Origin: Gemmatimonadota bacterium
Lineage (GTDB): Bacteria; Gemmatimonadota; Gemmatimonadetes; Gemmatimonadales; GWC2-71-9
Direction: 5' to 3'
Assembly (NCBI GenBank): GCA_009692115.1
Contig: SHZU01000002.1
Span: forward strand, 310,001 to 374,000
Length of the DNA: 64,000 nucleotides
Shown here: positions 1-8,866 of the stretch, in pieces
Layout of the letters: every line of letters starts with the position of its first letter
How positions within the stretch are numbered: the first letter of the stretch is position 1
Made by a program: the position numbers and the translations under genes
The notes under the pieces: generated by a model
What the model saw: the letters and a program-made list of their open reading frames with translations, nothing else
What the model was told of the DNA's origin: nothing
Database searches by the model: none

Positions 1-222
1 GGCCTGCTCGGCCAGGTGCCGACCAAAGACACTGATGTCGTCAACACCAAGAGTTGCGATGCTGTGAGTATTCTCGATGCCTGGATTGTCGAGACGAAGG
101 CCGCGTTGACAGCCGGACAGCCGATTCAGCCCGAGGTGGTCGGGCAGCGGATCCAGGCCCTCGATGCCGGATACGGGCCGCGGATCGCGCAAATGAAGAA
201 GGCCTATTGTAAGGGCAACTGA
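1..222 (+). CDS. 3' end of an unknown protein gene (5' end outside window)
   Basis: The frame is open from the first base and closes with TGA at 220-222, giving the last 73 residues of a longer protein. The tail is mostly helical and polar, with two cysteines (in KSCDAV and near the end in YCKGN). I do not recognise a family. A GTG at position 16 could be read as a start, but the open frame continues upstream without a break, so truncation by the window edge is more likely. The -35 element of the following tRNA promoter lies inside its last codons. Confidence 0.5.
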   Translation, partial: GLLGQVPTKDTDVVNTKSCDAVSILDAWIVETKAALTAGQPIQPEVVGQRIQALDAGYGPRIAQMKKAYCKGN

Positions 223-235
223 GCGGTTCTATATT
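207..235 (+). promoter_or_regulatory. Sigma-70-type promoter for tRNA-Asp
   Basis: TTGTAA (207-212) and TATATT (230-235) are separated by exactly 17 nt. Transcription would begin near 242, about 14 nt before the mature tRNA 5' end. The -35 box overlaps the last codons of the upstream gene. This is one of the best promoter matches in the window. Confidence 0.7.
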
Positions 236-255
236 CCGCGGCTCGTAAGGACTTT

Positions 256-330
256 GGGGCTGTAGCTCAGCTTGGTTAGAGCGCCGCACTGTCACTGCGG
301 AGGTCGCGGGTTCGAGCCCCGTCAGCCCCG
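256..330 (+). tRNA. tRNA-Asp (anticodon GTC)
   Basis: A complete cloverleaf can be folded by eye. The acceptor stem is GGGGCTG (256-262) with CAGCCCC (323-329) and discriminator G at 330. The D stem is GCTC/GAGC (265-268, 279-282). The anticodon stem CCGCA/TGCGG (284-288, 296-300) encloses loop CTGTCAC with anticodon GTC at 291-293. The T arm is GCGGG-TTCGAGC-CCCGT (306-322). GTC reads Asp codons GAC/GAT. CCA is not encoded. It has its own promoter and terminator. Confidence 0.97.
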
Positions 331-342
331 TTTCCCGGGTTC

Positions 343-380
343 CAATCACCCCGTCTCGTCCGAGGCGGGGTGATTGCTTT
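343..380 (+). terminator. Rho-independent terminator after tRNA-Asp
   Basis: An 11-bp perfect inverted repeat (CAATCACCCCG at 343-353 with CGGGGTGATTG at 366-376) extends inward by four more pairs to a GTCC tetraloop and is followed by CTTT. The T tract is short but the stem is strong. The structure ends only about 10 nt before the rsmH start codon, so it separates the tRNA from the dcw operon or may act as an attenuator for it. Confidence 0.7.
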
Positions 381-389
381 GAGGCCACC

Positions 390-1310
390 GTGACCATTCC
401 TTCGTTCCACGAGCCCGTCTTGGGCGCCGAATTGCTGGCCATGGTTGGCGGGGCCAGGCGTGTCGTCGACGGCACCTTGGGCGATGGCGGTCACGCCGGC
501 TTGTTCTGGGCCCGGGGGGCCACCGTCCTGGGGATTGATCGCGATCCCGTGGCCTTGACCAGGGCCCGGCACCGCCTGGGAGACGAGCGAGTTACCTACC
601 TGCTCGGGAGCGCGTTCGACTCCGAGACCTTGACCGAGATTGGCCGATTCGGCCCCGACCTGATTCTACTCGACCTGGGCGTCTCGTCCCGACAACTCGA
701 CGATGATGGCCTCGGATTTACGTTCCGGCCCGGGGCCCCCCTCGACATGCGAATGGCCCGCGCCGGAACCACCGCCGCCGATCTGTTGGCCGAAGCGAGC
801 CAAGCCGAGTTGACAACATGGTTGGCCGACTACGGAGACGAACCCCGGGCCCGTCGGCTGGCAACCGAGTTGGTCCGGCGGCGGGGCACCCGTCCGTTCC
901 TCGTCAGCGATGACTTGGTCAACGCCATCCGGGCGGCGTTAGGTCCCCGAAGCGGCCCGGCCGACTTTGCCCGAATTTTCCAGGCGTTTCGCATCGCCGT
1001 CAACGACGAACTCGCCGGCCTCGCCGCCGCGCTGCCTCGGCTGCGAGACCTCTCGGCCGCCGGTGGGGCTGTGGCCGTGATTAGTTATCATTCCGGCGAA
1101 GATCGCCTGGTCAAGAACGCCTTTCGGGATTGGAGTCAAGCCTGCATTTGCCCACCCACCCATCCGCGCTGTGTCTGTCGGGGTCGGCCCCTTGGCCGCT
1201 TGGTCACCAGGCGTCCGGTCGGCGCCGGCGAGGACGAGATTCGGCTCAATCCGCGGGCCCGGAGCGCCAAGCTTCGGGTCTTCGAGCGGACTGATGGCGC
1301 GCCGAGCTAA
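390..1310 (+). CDS. rsmH: 16S rRNA (cytosine-1402-N4)-methyltransferase RsmH (MraW)
   Basis: RsmH methylates N4 of C1402 in the 16S rRNA decoding centre using SAM. The 306-residue protein has the family motifs in order: the substrate-side motif HEPVLGAELL (7-16), the SAM loop VDGTLGDGGHAGLF (26-39), DLGVSSRQLDD (95-105), FQAFRIAVNDEL (197-208) and SYHSGEDRLVK (232-242, usually SYHSLEDR). The start is GTG with GAGG about 6 nt upstream. It is the first gene of the dcw block. The usual upstream gene mraZ is missing and a tRNA sits there instead. Its 3' end overlaps ftsL by 17 nt. Confidence 0.95.
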   Translation: MTIPSFHEPVLGAELLAMVGGARRVVDGTLGDGGHAGLFWARGATVLGIDRDPVALTRARHRLGDERVTYLLGSAFDSETLTEIGRFGPDLILLDLGVSSRQLDDDGLGFTFRPGAPLDMRMARAGTTAADLLAEASQAELTTWLADYGDEPRARRLATELVRRRGTRPFLVSDDLVNAIRAALGPRSGPADFARIFQAFRIAVNDELAGLAAALPRLRDLSAAGGAVAVISYHSGEDRLVKNAFRDWSQACICPPTHPRCVCRGRPLGRLVTRRPVGAGEDEIRLNPRARSAKLRVFERTDGAPS

Positions 1311-1605
1311 GGCCCGCGGGCGCTACTGGCTGGCCTTCTGGTTGGTCGGGTTCTTCGCCGTCGCGGTCACCGTTCTGCTCCGCCAGACGGCCTCCTATGA
1401 TGTCGCCGCGCGGCTCCGCGAGCTCAAGAAAACCCGGGGCGGGCTCGAAGCCCTCCACGCCCAGACCGAACGGCGGATTCAAGTGGCCTCGACCGCGCAG
1501 GTCTTGCTCCCCAAGGTCGCCCGCCTCGGACTGGCCGTACCGCCCGATACTGCGATGACGATTCTGATGATGGGCGATTCGACCGTTGACGGGCGGAACC
1601 GGTAG
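1294..1605 (+). CDS. ftsL: FtsL-like cell division protein
   Basis: A 103-residue single-pass membrane protein: a basic N-terminus (RRAKARGR), a membrane segment at about 11-29, then a polar helical stretch at about 38-70 that could form a coiled coil. FtsL is poorly conserved in sequence. The call rests on size, topology and position between rsmH and ftsI, where ftsL lies in most dcw clusters. In that role it bridges FtsQ-type proteins to FtsW/FtsI. ATG 1294 is chosen over in-frame upstream codons because those lie deep inside rsmH and would put a long polar segment before the membrane helix. Confidence 0.75.
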   Translation: MARRAKARGRYWLAFWLVGFFAVAVTVLLRQTASYDVAARLRELKKTRGGLEALHAQTERRIQVASTAQVLLPKVARLGLAVPPDTAMTILMMGDSTVDGRNR

Positions 1606-1606
1606 T

Positions 1607-3565
1607 ATGGCCAAGCCGGAAACCCGCATTCAGGCGATTCAGGTCGGGCTCCTGATCGGGGCGTTGGCGCTGGCCGGGCGGGCTGGTTATCTCCAGCTGG
1701 TCCGGGGCGGGGACTACGCCAAGCGGGCGGCGCGCCAGCGCACGGAACACAAATATCTCGAGGCACCCCGCGGGGTTATCTACGATCGGGGGGGGACACC
1801 GCTGGCGACCTCGCTCGAACGGTATCATGTCACCATTGCGGCCGAACAAGTCAAAGATAAGCCCACCCTCCTCAGAGTTTTCCGGTCGGACATCGGCGGA
1901 AAGTCCGACCGATTGGCGGCGGCGTTGCGCTCGGACGAGCCGTTCTATGCTCACGGGCCGTACACCGCCGGCCAAGTCCGCCGGTTGCGAGAGATCCGGG
2001 GCGTGCATCTGGCGCCGATCTACCGCCGGGAATACCCCTCGGGTCCGCTGGCCCGGCCCCTGATTGGCTCGCTCACGGCCGACAGCTCCTCGGGCGCAAC
2101 GGGCCTCGAGCGCTTTCTTGATTCACTCCTCCAAGGCCTCCCTGGCGAAACCGTGCTGCTCAAAGACGCCAGCGGCCGAACCTACGAATCGCCGGGGCGG
2201 GTCGTTCGGCTCCCGACGCGGGGTCACGACGTGATTCTGACCATCGACAAAGAGTTGCAGGAAATCGCCGAAGGTGGCTTGGCCGCCGCGTTCGAGGCGT
2301 TTCATCCCAAACGTGGGGACGTCATCTTTCTCGACCCCCGGACCGGTGAGATCCTGGCCGCCGCGTCGCGGGAGGTCACCGACGATGGGCAGCCGATGGC
2401 GAGCGCATCGTACTTTACCAGTGCCTTCGAGCCGGGCTCGACAGCCAAGCCCCTGACCGCCGCGGCGCTGCTCGAGTTGGGTTTGGTGGATGGCGACGAT
2501 ACGGTCTCCCCCGAGAATGGCCGATGGCCCATGCCGGGGCGGAGCAAGCCGATCGTGGATGACCATCCCCAGAAGATTCCGGTGACGTTGGCCCGGGCGA
2601 TTCAGGTTTCCAGCAATGTGGCCATGGCGAAATTCTCGACCCGGCTCACACCGGCCCAACATTATGACGCGCTCCGCCGCTTCGGCCTTGGGTCGCCGAC
2701 GGGGGTGGAGTTTCCGTTTGAAGAGCCCGGCGTCCTGCCGGGTGCCCATACCTGGCGGGCCGGCGGGACCGGCCCGAGCACGGCGATGGGGTACGCGCTC
2801 ATGGTCACCCCGGTTCAGTTGGCGGCCGCCTACGCCGCGCTGGCCAACCAAGGGCACCTCTTGGTGCCCGCGATCGTCAAGGCGATCCGCCGCCCGGACG
2901 GGGAAATCATCTACCAGCACCGGCCGACGGTAGTGCGGAATGCTGTGTCGGCGGAAGTGGCCGCCAAACTGCGGCAATTCCTCGCCCTGTCCGCCGCCGA
3001 TTCGGGGACCGGAGGACGGGCCCAGGTCAAGGGATCGGTGTTAGGCAAGACCGGGACGGCCAAGCTGGTCGAAAACCGTCAGTACACCAACAAACACGCC
3101 GCCTCGTTTGCCGGCATGTATCCGGCCCGGGCCCCTCAACTGGTGTTCGTCGTTCGGATCGAAGACCCGCAGGGAGCCTATTCCGGCGGCTTGGTGGCGG
3201 CCCCGCTGGTCGGCGATATGCTGCGCCAGGCCCTCGCGGCCCGGCGAACGACCTTGGACCGAGCCATACTGGCGGAGTCACGGATTGAACGTCCCGAACC
3301 CCGGTCGGAGGTCGTCAACCGCGGTGACGTCAAATGGGTCGGACTCCCGCTCCCTCCTGCCGGGCCGACGCCGGGCCGGATCGCGGAGATTCCCGATGTG
3401 GTCGGTCAGTCGGTCCGGGCGGCGGCGGTGGCGCTGCACCGCCGAGGGTTTCGAGTCCGCCTTGAGGGCCGGGGTACCGTGGTCCGGATGTCTCCAGAGC
3501 CCGGTGACTCCTTGAGCACGGGCATGGTGGTCACAGTCACCGCCGCGCCGGAACGTCCCTCATGA
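1607..3565 (+). CDS. ftsI: Division-specific peptidoglycan transpeptidase FtsI/PBP3 with C-terminal PASTA domain
   Basis: A class B penicillin-binding protein of 652 residues that crosslinks septal peptidoglycan in the periplasm. It has an N-terminal membrane anchor (about 10-30), a PBP dimerisation domain and a transpeptidase domain with STAK (nucleophile Ser278), SSN (335-337) and KTG (481-483). After about residue 590 comes one PASTA-like repeat beginning EIPDVVGQSV, with alternating strands up to the C-terminus. PASTA tails are typical of SpoVD/PBP2x-type enzymes and bind muropeptide or beta-lactam ligands. ATG 1607 directly follows the ftsL stop. An in-frame TTG at 1586 is possible but less likely. 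The end overlaps murE by ATGA. Confidence 0.93.
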   Translation: MAKPETRIQAIQVGLLIGALALAGRAGYLQLVRGGDYAKRAARQRTEHKYLEAPRGVIYDRGGTPLATSLERYHVTIAAEQVKDKPTLLRVFRSDIGGKSDRLAAALRSDEPFYAHGPYTAGQVRRLREIRGVHLAPIYRREYPSGPLARPLIGSLTADSSSGATGLERFLDSLLQGLPGETVLLKDASGRTYESPGRVVRLPTRGHDVILTIDKELQEIAEGGLAAAFEAFHPKRGDVIFLDPRTGEILAAASREVTDDGQPMASASYFTSAFEPGSTAKPLTAAALLELGLVDGDDTVSPENGRWPMPGRSKPIVDDHPQKIPVTLARAIQVSSNVAMAKFSTRLTPAQHYDALRRFGLGSPTGVEFPFEEPGVLPGAHTWRAGGTGPSTAMGYALMVTPVQLAAAYAALANQGHLLVPAIVKAIRRPDGEIIYQHRPTVVRNAVSAEVAAKLRQFLALSAADSGTGGRAQVKGSVLGKTGTAKLVENRQYTNKHAASFAGMYPARAPQLVFVVRIEDPQGAYSGGLVAAPLVGDMLRQALAARRTTLDRAILAESRIERPEPRSEVVNRGDVKWVGLPLPPAGPTPGRIAEIPDVVGQSVRAAAVALHRRGFRVRLEGRGTVVRMSPEPGDSLSTGMVVTVTAAPERPS

Positions 3566-5031
3566 CCCCGATGCCGCCCGATCCCGCCGAATTGCTCGCG
3601 GCGCTCCGAGCCGAGTCGTTGCTGGTCGCCGCCCCACCGCGGCTTCCGGCCCTGGCGCGTATCACGACTGACAGCCGTTCGGTCGAGCCCGGAGGCATCT
3701 TCGTGGCGGTCCGGGGGTTAGAGGCCGACGGGCATCGTTTTCTCGCCGCGGCCGTGGCCGCCGGCGCTGGGGTCGTGGTCGTGGAGCGGCCATCCGGTCT
3801 GGCCGTAGCCGAGATCGTCGTGACGGATGGCCGCCGTGCGGCGATCGCCCTGGCCCGCGCCTGGTATGGCGATCCGGGCCGCCGGCTCTCGCTGGTCGGG
3901 GTGACGGGTACCAGCGGGAAGACAACGACCACGCTGCTGGTGCGGCACCTGTTGAACGAGCGGGGAACCGCCGGCAGCATCGGGACCCTCGGGGCCTTCG
4001 ACGGATCGGACCGGCCGATCCGTTCAACAGCCGGCTCGCTGACCACGCCGGGTCCCGTCGATCTGCAGGCCACGCTCGCCGGCCTCGTTAGCGCGGGCGT
4101 CGACCGGGTCGCGATGGAAACGTCCTCGCACAGTCTTGACCAGGGGCGGCTCGACGGCCTCCGGTTCGATGGGGCGGTGTTCACCAATTTGTCGCGGGAA
4201 CACCTCGATTATCACCGGACCATGGACGAGTACCGCCTCGCCAAGCTCAAGTTGTTCGACTATCTCGCTCCCGGCGGAATCGCGGCGGTGAACGGCGACG
4301 ATCCGGCGTGGGCGGGCCTCGAGGCTAGGCCGAAGGTCCTGACGTTCGGGCTCCGGCCAGGAGCATCGGTGCGCGCCGAGGCGGTTCACCTCGGACCGGT
4401 CTCGAGCCGGTTTACCCTGACCGGTCGGTTTGGCACGGCCGAGCTCGAATTGCCGTTACCCGGTGAATTCAACGTGTCGAACGGGCTCGGGGCGGCCGCG
4501 GTCGCCCTCGGCCTTGGGATTGACATTCGGTCGGTGGCACGGAGGTTGGCCGCCGCGCCGCAGATCCCCGGGCGGATGGAGCGGTTGGTCGAACGGCCGT
4601 TCGTGGTGCTCCGCGACTACGCCCACAAACCCGACGCGCTCGAGCGGGTCCTCCGCACGCTCCGTCCGCTGACGACGGGCCGGCTGATCGTGCTGTTCGG
4701 CTGCGGCGGCGCCCGGGACACCGGGAAGCGCCCGATCATGGGACGGATCGCCGCCGACCTCGGCGATCTGATCGTGGTTACGTCGGACAACCCGCGGACC
4801 GAGGATCCCGAACGAATCATCGACGACATCCTGGCAGGTATTCCGGCTGGAGCCACGGTGCGCCGGATCCCGGACCGGCGGGCGGCGATCCAGTGGGCGC
4901 TAGGTGAGGCTCGGCCCGGCGACACGCTGCTGTTGGCCGGGAAGGGCCACGAGACCTACCAGATTATCGGGACCGAGTCGGTCCCGTTCGACGAACGGAC
5001 CATCGTGGCCGACGCGCTCAGGGGTTCGTGA
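3562..5031 (+). CDS. murE: UDP-MurNAc-L-Ala-D-Glu: meso-diaminopimelate ligase
   Basis: MurE adds the third stem-peptide residue to the cytoplasmic peptidoglycan precursor with ATP. The 489-residue Mur ligase has the ATP loop GVTGTSGKTTTT (113-124) and a DNPRTE motif at about 409. DNPR at this place is the established marker for meso-DAP rather than lysine addition, so the wall is predicted to be the DAP type. The N-terminal Mur-ligase domain with TTDSR (35-39) is intact. ATGA overlap with ftsI and GTGA overlap with murF indicate translational coupling. Confidence 0.95.
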   Translation: MTPMPPDPAELLAALRAESLLVAAPPRLPALARITTDSRSVEPGGIFVAVRGLEADGHRFLAAAVAAGAGVVVVERPSGLAVAEIVVTDGRRAAIALARAWYGDPGRRLSLVGVTGTSGKTTTTLLVRHLLNERGTAGSIGTLGAFDGSDRPIRSTAGSLTTPGPVDLQATLAGLVSAGVDRVAMETSSHSLDQGRLDGLRFDGAVFTNLSREHLDYHRTMDEYRLAKLKLFDYLAPGGIAAVNGDDPAWAGLEARPKVLTFGLRPGASVRAEAVHLGPVSSRFTLTGRFGTAELELPLPGEFNVSNGLGAAAVALGLGIDIRSVARRLAAAPQIPGRMERLVERPFVVLRDYAHKPDALERVLRTLRPLTTGRLIVLFGCGGARDTGKRPIMGRIAADLGDLIVVTSDNPRTEDPERIIDDILAGIPAGATVRRIPDRRAAIQWALGEARPGDTLLLAGKGHETYQIIGTESVPFDERTIVADALRGS

Positions 5032-6374
5032 TGCGATGGACCGATGAATCGGTTCGGATCGCCCTCGGCCTTGGCTCCGGTGAGTCGAGTATCGGCTACA
5101 GTGGCGTGGCGACCGACACCAGGCAGATCGGGCCGGGCGCGTTGTTCGTGGCCCTCGAGGGTGAGCGCTTCGACGGCCATGCGTTCCTCTCCGAGGCCCA
5201 GGCGGCCGGCGCCACCGCGGCCGTGGTTCGCCGGAGCACCGAGCCGGTCGGGGGGCTCCGGCTCTATGAGGTGGACGACCCCCTCCGGGCGTTCGGATGG
5301 CTCGCTCGTCACCGGCGGCGGCAGTGTCCAGGACCGGTGGTTGCGGTAACCGGCACCAACGGCAAGACGTCGACGAAGGAAATGCTCGCGGCCATGCTCG
5401 GCACCCGGTACCGGACCCATGCCACCCGTCTGAACCTGAACAACCTGGTGGGCGTGCCGCAGACGATTCTTGAATGCCCGGAGGGAATCGAGGCCATGGT
5501 GGTAGAGGCCGGGGCGAACCGGCCGGGCGAAATCGCCCGATACCGGGAGATCATCGAGCCGGACATCGCGGTCATCACCAACGTCGACGCCGGCCATCTC
5601 GAGGGGTTTGGATCGCTGGCGGGGGTCCTGGAAGAAAAGCTGGCTCTGGTACGGGACGTTCCGTTGGCGATCGTCGGCGTCGACAATCCGGATCTGGCAG
5701 CCGGCGCCCGACCAGTGGCCCGGCGGGTTGTCACCGCGGGGCTTTCGGGTGCCGATGTGGTGCCCGATCAGGTTGTGGTCCAACCGAGTGGCCGGCCACG
5801 GGTCACGGTGGGCGAGGTCAGTTTTACCGTGGCCCAGTACGGGCTTCATCAGGCCAAGAACGCCATGCTGGCCTGGGCGGTTGGCCAGGCCCTGGGTTTG
5901 CCGCCGACCCGGGTGGCGCGGGCGCTCGAATCGTTTACTCTTCCGGCTGGCCGCGGCGACGTGGCCGAGCACGGTCGCCTGACGATTTTCAACGATTCCT
6001 ATAACGCGAACCCAGCTTCGTTCCGGGCTCTGGTAGATCTCGTTCGGTCGATGCGGGCCGGCCGGCGGCTGGTGTTCGTGGCGGGCACCATGCGCGAACT
6101 CGGGACCCAGTCCACGGCGGAGCATGTTGCGATTGCCGATGCTCTGGCGGCGCTCGATCCCGAAGTGCTCGCGGCGGTTGGAGAATTCGTCCCGGCGCTC
6201 GAGCGTCACCGGGCCCAGTTCGGCCCTCGACTGGTGACGGCGGTGGATGCGGTTGCCATTGGTCCGCTGGTGGCGGAGCGGCTCCGGGGCGACGAGCTCG
6301 TGGTGCTCAAGGGTTCCCGCGGCGTACGGCTGGAACGGATCATCCCTGACCTGGTGGGTCGCGCGGCGACCTAG
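5028..6374 (+). CDS. murF: UDP-MurNAc-tripeptide: D-Ala-D-Ala ligase
   Basis: MurF attaches the D-Ala-D-Ala dipeptide to complete the pentapeptide precursor. The 448-residue protein has the ATP loop GTNGKTSTKE (about 109-118), the Mur-ligase central region with EAGANRPGEI and a C-terminal domain ending in GSRGVRLERI. Either GTG 5028 (overlapping the murE stop) or the adjacent ATG 5031 could start translation. No ddl gene, which would supply D-Ala-D-Ala, is present in this window. Confidence 0.95.
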   Translation: MMRWTDESVRIALGLGSGESSIGYSGVATDTRQIGPGALFVALEGERFDGHAFLSEAQAAGATAAVVRRSTEPVGGLRLYEVDDPLRAFGWLARHRRRQCPGPVVAVTGTNGKTSTKEMLAAMLGTRYRTHATRLNLNNLVGVPQTILECPEGIEAMVVEAGANRPGEIARYREIIEPDIAVITNVDAGHLEGFGSLAGVLEEKLALVRDVPLAIVGVDNPDLAAGARPVARRVVTAGLSGADVVPDQVVVQPSGRPRVTVGEVSFTVAQYGLHQAKNAMLAWAVGQALGLPPTRVARALESFTLPAGRGDVAEHGRLTIFNDSYNANPASFRALVDLVRSMRAGRRLVFVAGTMRELGTQSTAEHVAIADALAALDPEVLAAVGEFVPALERHRAQFGPRLVTAVDAVAIGPLVAERLRGDELVVLKGSRGVRLERIIPDLVGRAAT

Positions 6375-6385
6375 AGTCGAGTCCA

Positions 6386-7513
6386 ATGCTTTATCATCTG
6401 TTGGCCCCGTTGGGCCGCGACCACATCCTGTTCAATCTCTTCAACTACATCAGCTTCCGTGCTGCCGGCGCGGTCGTTACCGCCTTGGTCATGTCGTTTT
6501 GGCTCGGCCCGATCATCATTCGCCAACTGACCGAGCACAAGGTCGGCCAGGTGGTGCGACCCGGGCTTCTTGCCTCGCACGAGGCCAAGCGGGGCACCCC
6601 GACGATGGGGGGACTCATCATTCTCCTGGCCACTGTGGTGCCGACCCTGCTCTGGGCCCCGTTGACGAATCGATTCGTGGTGGTGGCCATCTTAGCCACG
6701 CTCTGGACCGGGGCGATCGGTTTCCTGGACGACTACCTGAAGGTCGTTCAGGGGAAACCCCGGGGCTTGATTGCCCGCTGGAAGCTGGTGGGCCAGTGCA
6801 GCTTCGGCATCGCGCTGGGCTTATACCTGTGGCTTCAGCCGGTCGTCCCGGAAACGACGTTGCCGTCGACGGCGACGGTCCTGCCGTTCGTCAAATACAC
6901 GGTGGTGCTGTTCCTGCCGCTGGTGTACGTCGGGTTCGTCACGTTGGTGGTCACGGGTACCAGCAACGCGGTCAACATGACCGACGGATTGGACGGCCTG
7001 GCCACGGGCCTGACCGCCATTGCCGCCGGCGCGTTCGCGTTCTTTGCCTACATATTCGGCCGCGTCGACATGACCTCCTACCTCAACTTCTACTATCTGC
7101 CAGGGGCCGGCGAGCTCACGGTGTTTTGTGCCGCGTTGATGGGTGGGGCAATCGGTTTTCTCTGGTTCAACGCCCACCCCGCCCAAGTCTTCATGGGGGA
7201 CACCGGAAGTCTCGCCATCGGCGGGGCCCTTGGGACCGTGGCGATTCTGCTCCGGGCCGAGTTCCTGCTGTTGATCATCGGCGGGGTGTTCGTCGCCGAG
7301 CAAATGTCGGTCATTCTCCAGATGGGTGTCTACAAGTTCTACAAACGGACCCGGGGCCGGGAGTATGCGGATGCCCACCGGGTCTTCCGCATGGCGCCGC
7401 TTCATCATCACTTCGAGAAGAAGGGTTGGGCGGAAACCCAGGTCGTGGTGCGGTTCTGGATCGTCGGCCTCCTCTGTGCCCTGGTCGCGTTCGCGACCCT
7501 CAAGATTCGTTAG
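6386..7513 (+). CDS. mraY: Phospho-MurNAc-pentapeptide translocase (lipid I synthase)
   Basis: MraY transfers phospho-MurNAc-pentapeptide to undecaprenyl phosphate at the inner membrane. The 375 residues contain about ten hydrophobic segments. Diagnostic motifs are KRGTPTMGG near residue 70, NMTDGLDGLATG around 195, GDTGSLAIGGALG around 270 and HHHFEKKGW near 340. Length matches the family. The stop codon lies in a CGTTAGG heptamer, a motif that recurs across the window. Confidence 0.96.
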   Translation: MLYHLLAPLGRDHILFNLFNYISFRAAGAVVTALVMSFWLGPIIIRQLTEHKVGQVVRPGLLASHEAKRGTPTMGGLIILLATVVPTLLWAPLTNRFVVVAILATLWTGAIGFLDDYLKVVQGKPRGLIARWKLVGQCSFGIALGLYLWLQPVVPETTLPSTATVLPFVKYTVVLFLPLVYVGFVTLVVTGTSNAVNMTDGLDGLATGLTAIAAGAFAFFAYIFGRVDMTSYLNFYYLPGAGELTVFCAALMGGAIGFLWFNAHPAQVFMGDTGSLAIGGALGTVAILLRAEFLLLIIGGVFVAEQMSVILQMGVYKFYKRTRGREYADAHRVFRMAPLHHHFEKKGWAETQVVVRFWIVGLLCALVAFATLKIR

Positions 7514-7522
7514 GCACGTCCG

Positions 7523-8866
7523 GTGTTCGGGATCGACCTTCGGGGTGAGGTGGCCGTCGTCGGTTTGGGCCGGAGCGGGTCCGCCGCCACCCGGTTGCTA
7601 TGCCAAGCCGGGGCCCGGGTCTATGCGTCAGACGGGGGCCGCGGGCTCGGCCTCGAGGCCACCGCCGCCGCCCTTCGGGTGTTCGGCGCGGCGGTCGACG
7701 TCGGGAGCCATGATCTCGACCGGATTCGGCGGGCCAGTGCCGCCGTCCTGTCGCCCGGGGTGCCGCCCGACGCACCGCCGGTGGTCGTGGCTCGGGAGGC
7801 GGGGATCCTGGTGCTGGCCGAGGCCGAACTCGGGCTCCGGGCCTTGGGACCGGAGGTCCGGTTTGCGGCGGTGACCGGCACCAACGGCAAGACGACGACT
7901 ACGAGCTTGGTGGCCCACCTCCTGACCTCCGCCGGTCTTTCCGCCCGGGCCGTGGGCAACATCGGCACGCCGGTGTCGGAGATCGCCCTGGCCGCCGAGC
8001 GGCCGGCGGTGCTCGCGGTCGAGCTATCGAGCTTTCAGCTGCACGACATGCCGACCCTTCGTCCGACGGTCGGCGTGCTGACCAACCTGGCTCCCGACCA
8101 CCTCGACCGTTACCCGACCATCGACGCCTACTACGGCGACAAGATGCGGCTGGTCGCCAACGCCACCCGAGACTCGTTGTGGATCACCAACGAGGATGAC
8201 CCGGCGTCGGCGGCGTGGTTTGGGTCACCCAAGGGCCGGCGGCGCCGGTTTTCGATTCGGGGCCGGAGCGACGGCTGGTACGATCGTGAGCGGGACTGCC
8301 TGAAACTCGGCGACGTCGTGATCGTCGAGCGGTCCCGGTTGCCGTTGTTGGGCGACCACAACGTGGCCAACGCGCTGGCCGCCGCGCTGGCCGCCCATGG
8401 GTTGGGCGCCTCGGTGGCTGCCATTGGCCGGGGCTTGGAAACCGCCCCGAGGCTGGCGCACCGGATCGAGCCGATCAGGGAGGTGGGGGGCGTCCTGTGG
8501 ATCAACGACTCCAAGGCCACCAACATTTCGTCGACCGAGGTGGCCGTGGCGGCGATGCAGCGGCCCTTCGTGCTGCTCTTGGGCGGCCGGCACAAGGGCG
8601 AGCCGTACGACCGCCTGGCCCCGTTGCTGGACCGGTGCCGGGCCGTCGTCGCCTTTGGGGAGGCGCGCCCGGTAATTGTCGGGGACCTCGGGGGATTGGT
8701 CCGGGTCGAACAAGCGACGACGTTCGAGGAGGCCATGGGCATCGCGGGTGCTCAGGCCGCTCCGGGTGATGTAGTGCTGCTGTCACCGGCGTGTTCCAGC
8801 TACGACCTGTTCGCCAACTACGAGCAACGGGGCGCCCGGTTCCGGGCCCTCGTGGAGGCCATGTGA
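7523..8866 (+). CDS. murD: UDP-MurNAc-L-alanine: D-glutamate ligase
   Basis: MurD adds D-glutamate, the second residue of the stem peptide. The 447-residue Mur ligase has an N-terminal Rossmann-like domain starting VAVVGLGRSG, the ATP loop GTNGKTTTT (about 119-127), NLAPDHLDRY in the central domain and a C-terminal domain with GGRHKGEPYD and LLSPACSSYD, both typical of MurD. The start is GTG 7523, 9 nt after mraY. The end overlaps ftsW (ATGTGA). Confidence 0.95.
   Translation: MFGIDLRGEVAVVGLGRSGSAATRLLCQAGARVYASDGGRGLGLEATAAALRVFGAAVDVGSHDLDRIRRASAAVLSPGVPPDAPPVVVAREAGILVLAEAELGLRALGPEVRFAAVTGTNGKTTTTSLVAHLLTSAGLSARAVGNIGTPVSEIALAAERPAVLAVELSSFQLHDMPTLRPTVGVLTNLAPDHLDRYPTIDAYYGDKMRLVANATRDSLWITNEDDPASAAWFGSPKGRRRRFSIRGRSDGWYDRERDCLKLGDVVIVERSRLPLLGDHNVANALAAALAAHGLGASVAAIGRGLETAPRLAHRIEPIREVGGVLWINDSKATNISSTEVAVAAMQRPFVLLLGGRHKGEPYDRLAPLLDRCRAVVAFGEARPVIVGDLGGLVRVEQATTFEEAMGIAGAQAAPGDVVLLSPACSSYDLFANYEQRGARFRALVEAM

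Noticed and set aside
4956-6386. Long minus-strand open frame (476 codons) opposite murF
   Set aside because: It is fully antisense to an intact, recognisable gene. High GC content produces many such shadow frames, and this one shows no motif or ribosome site.
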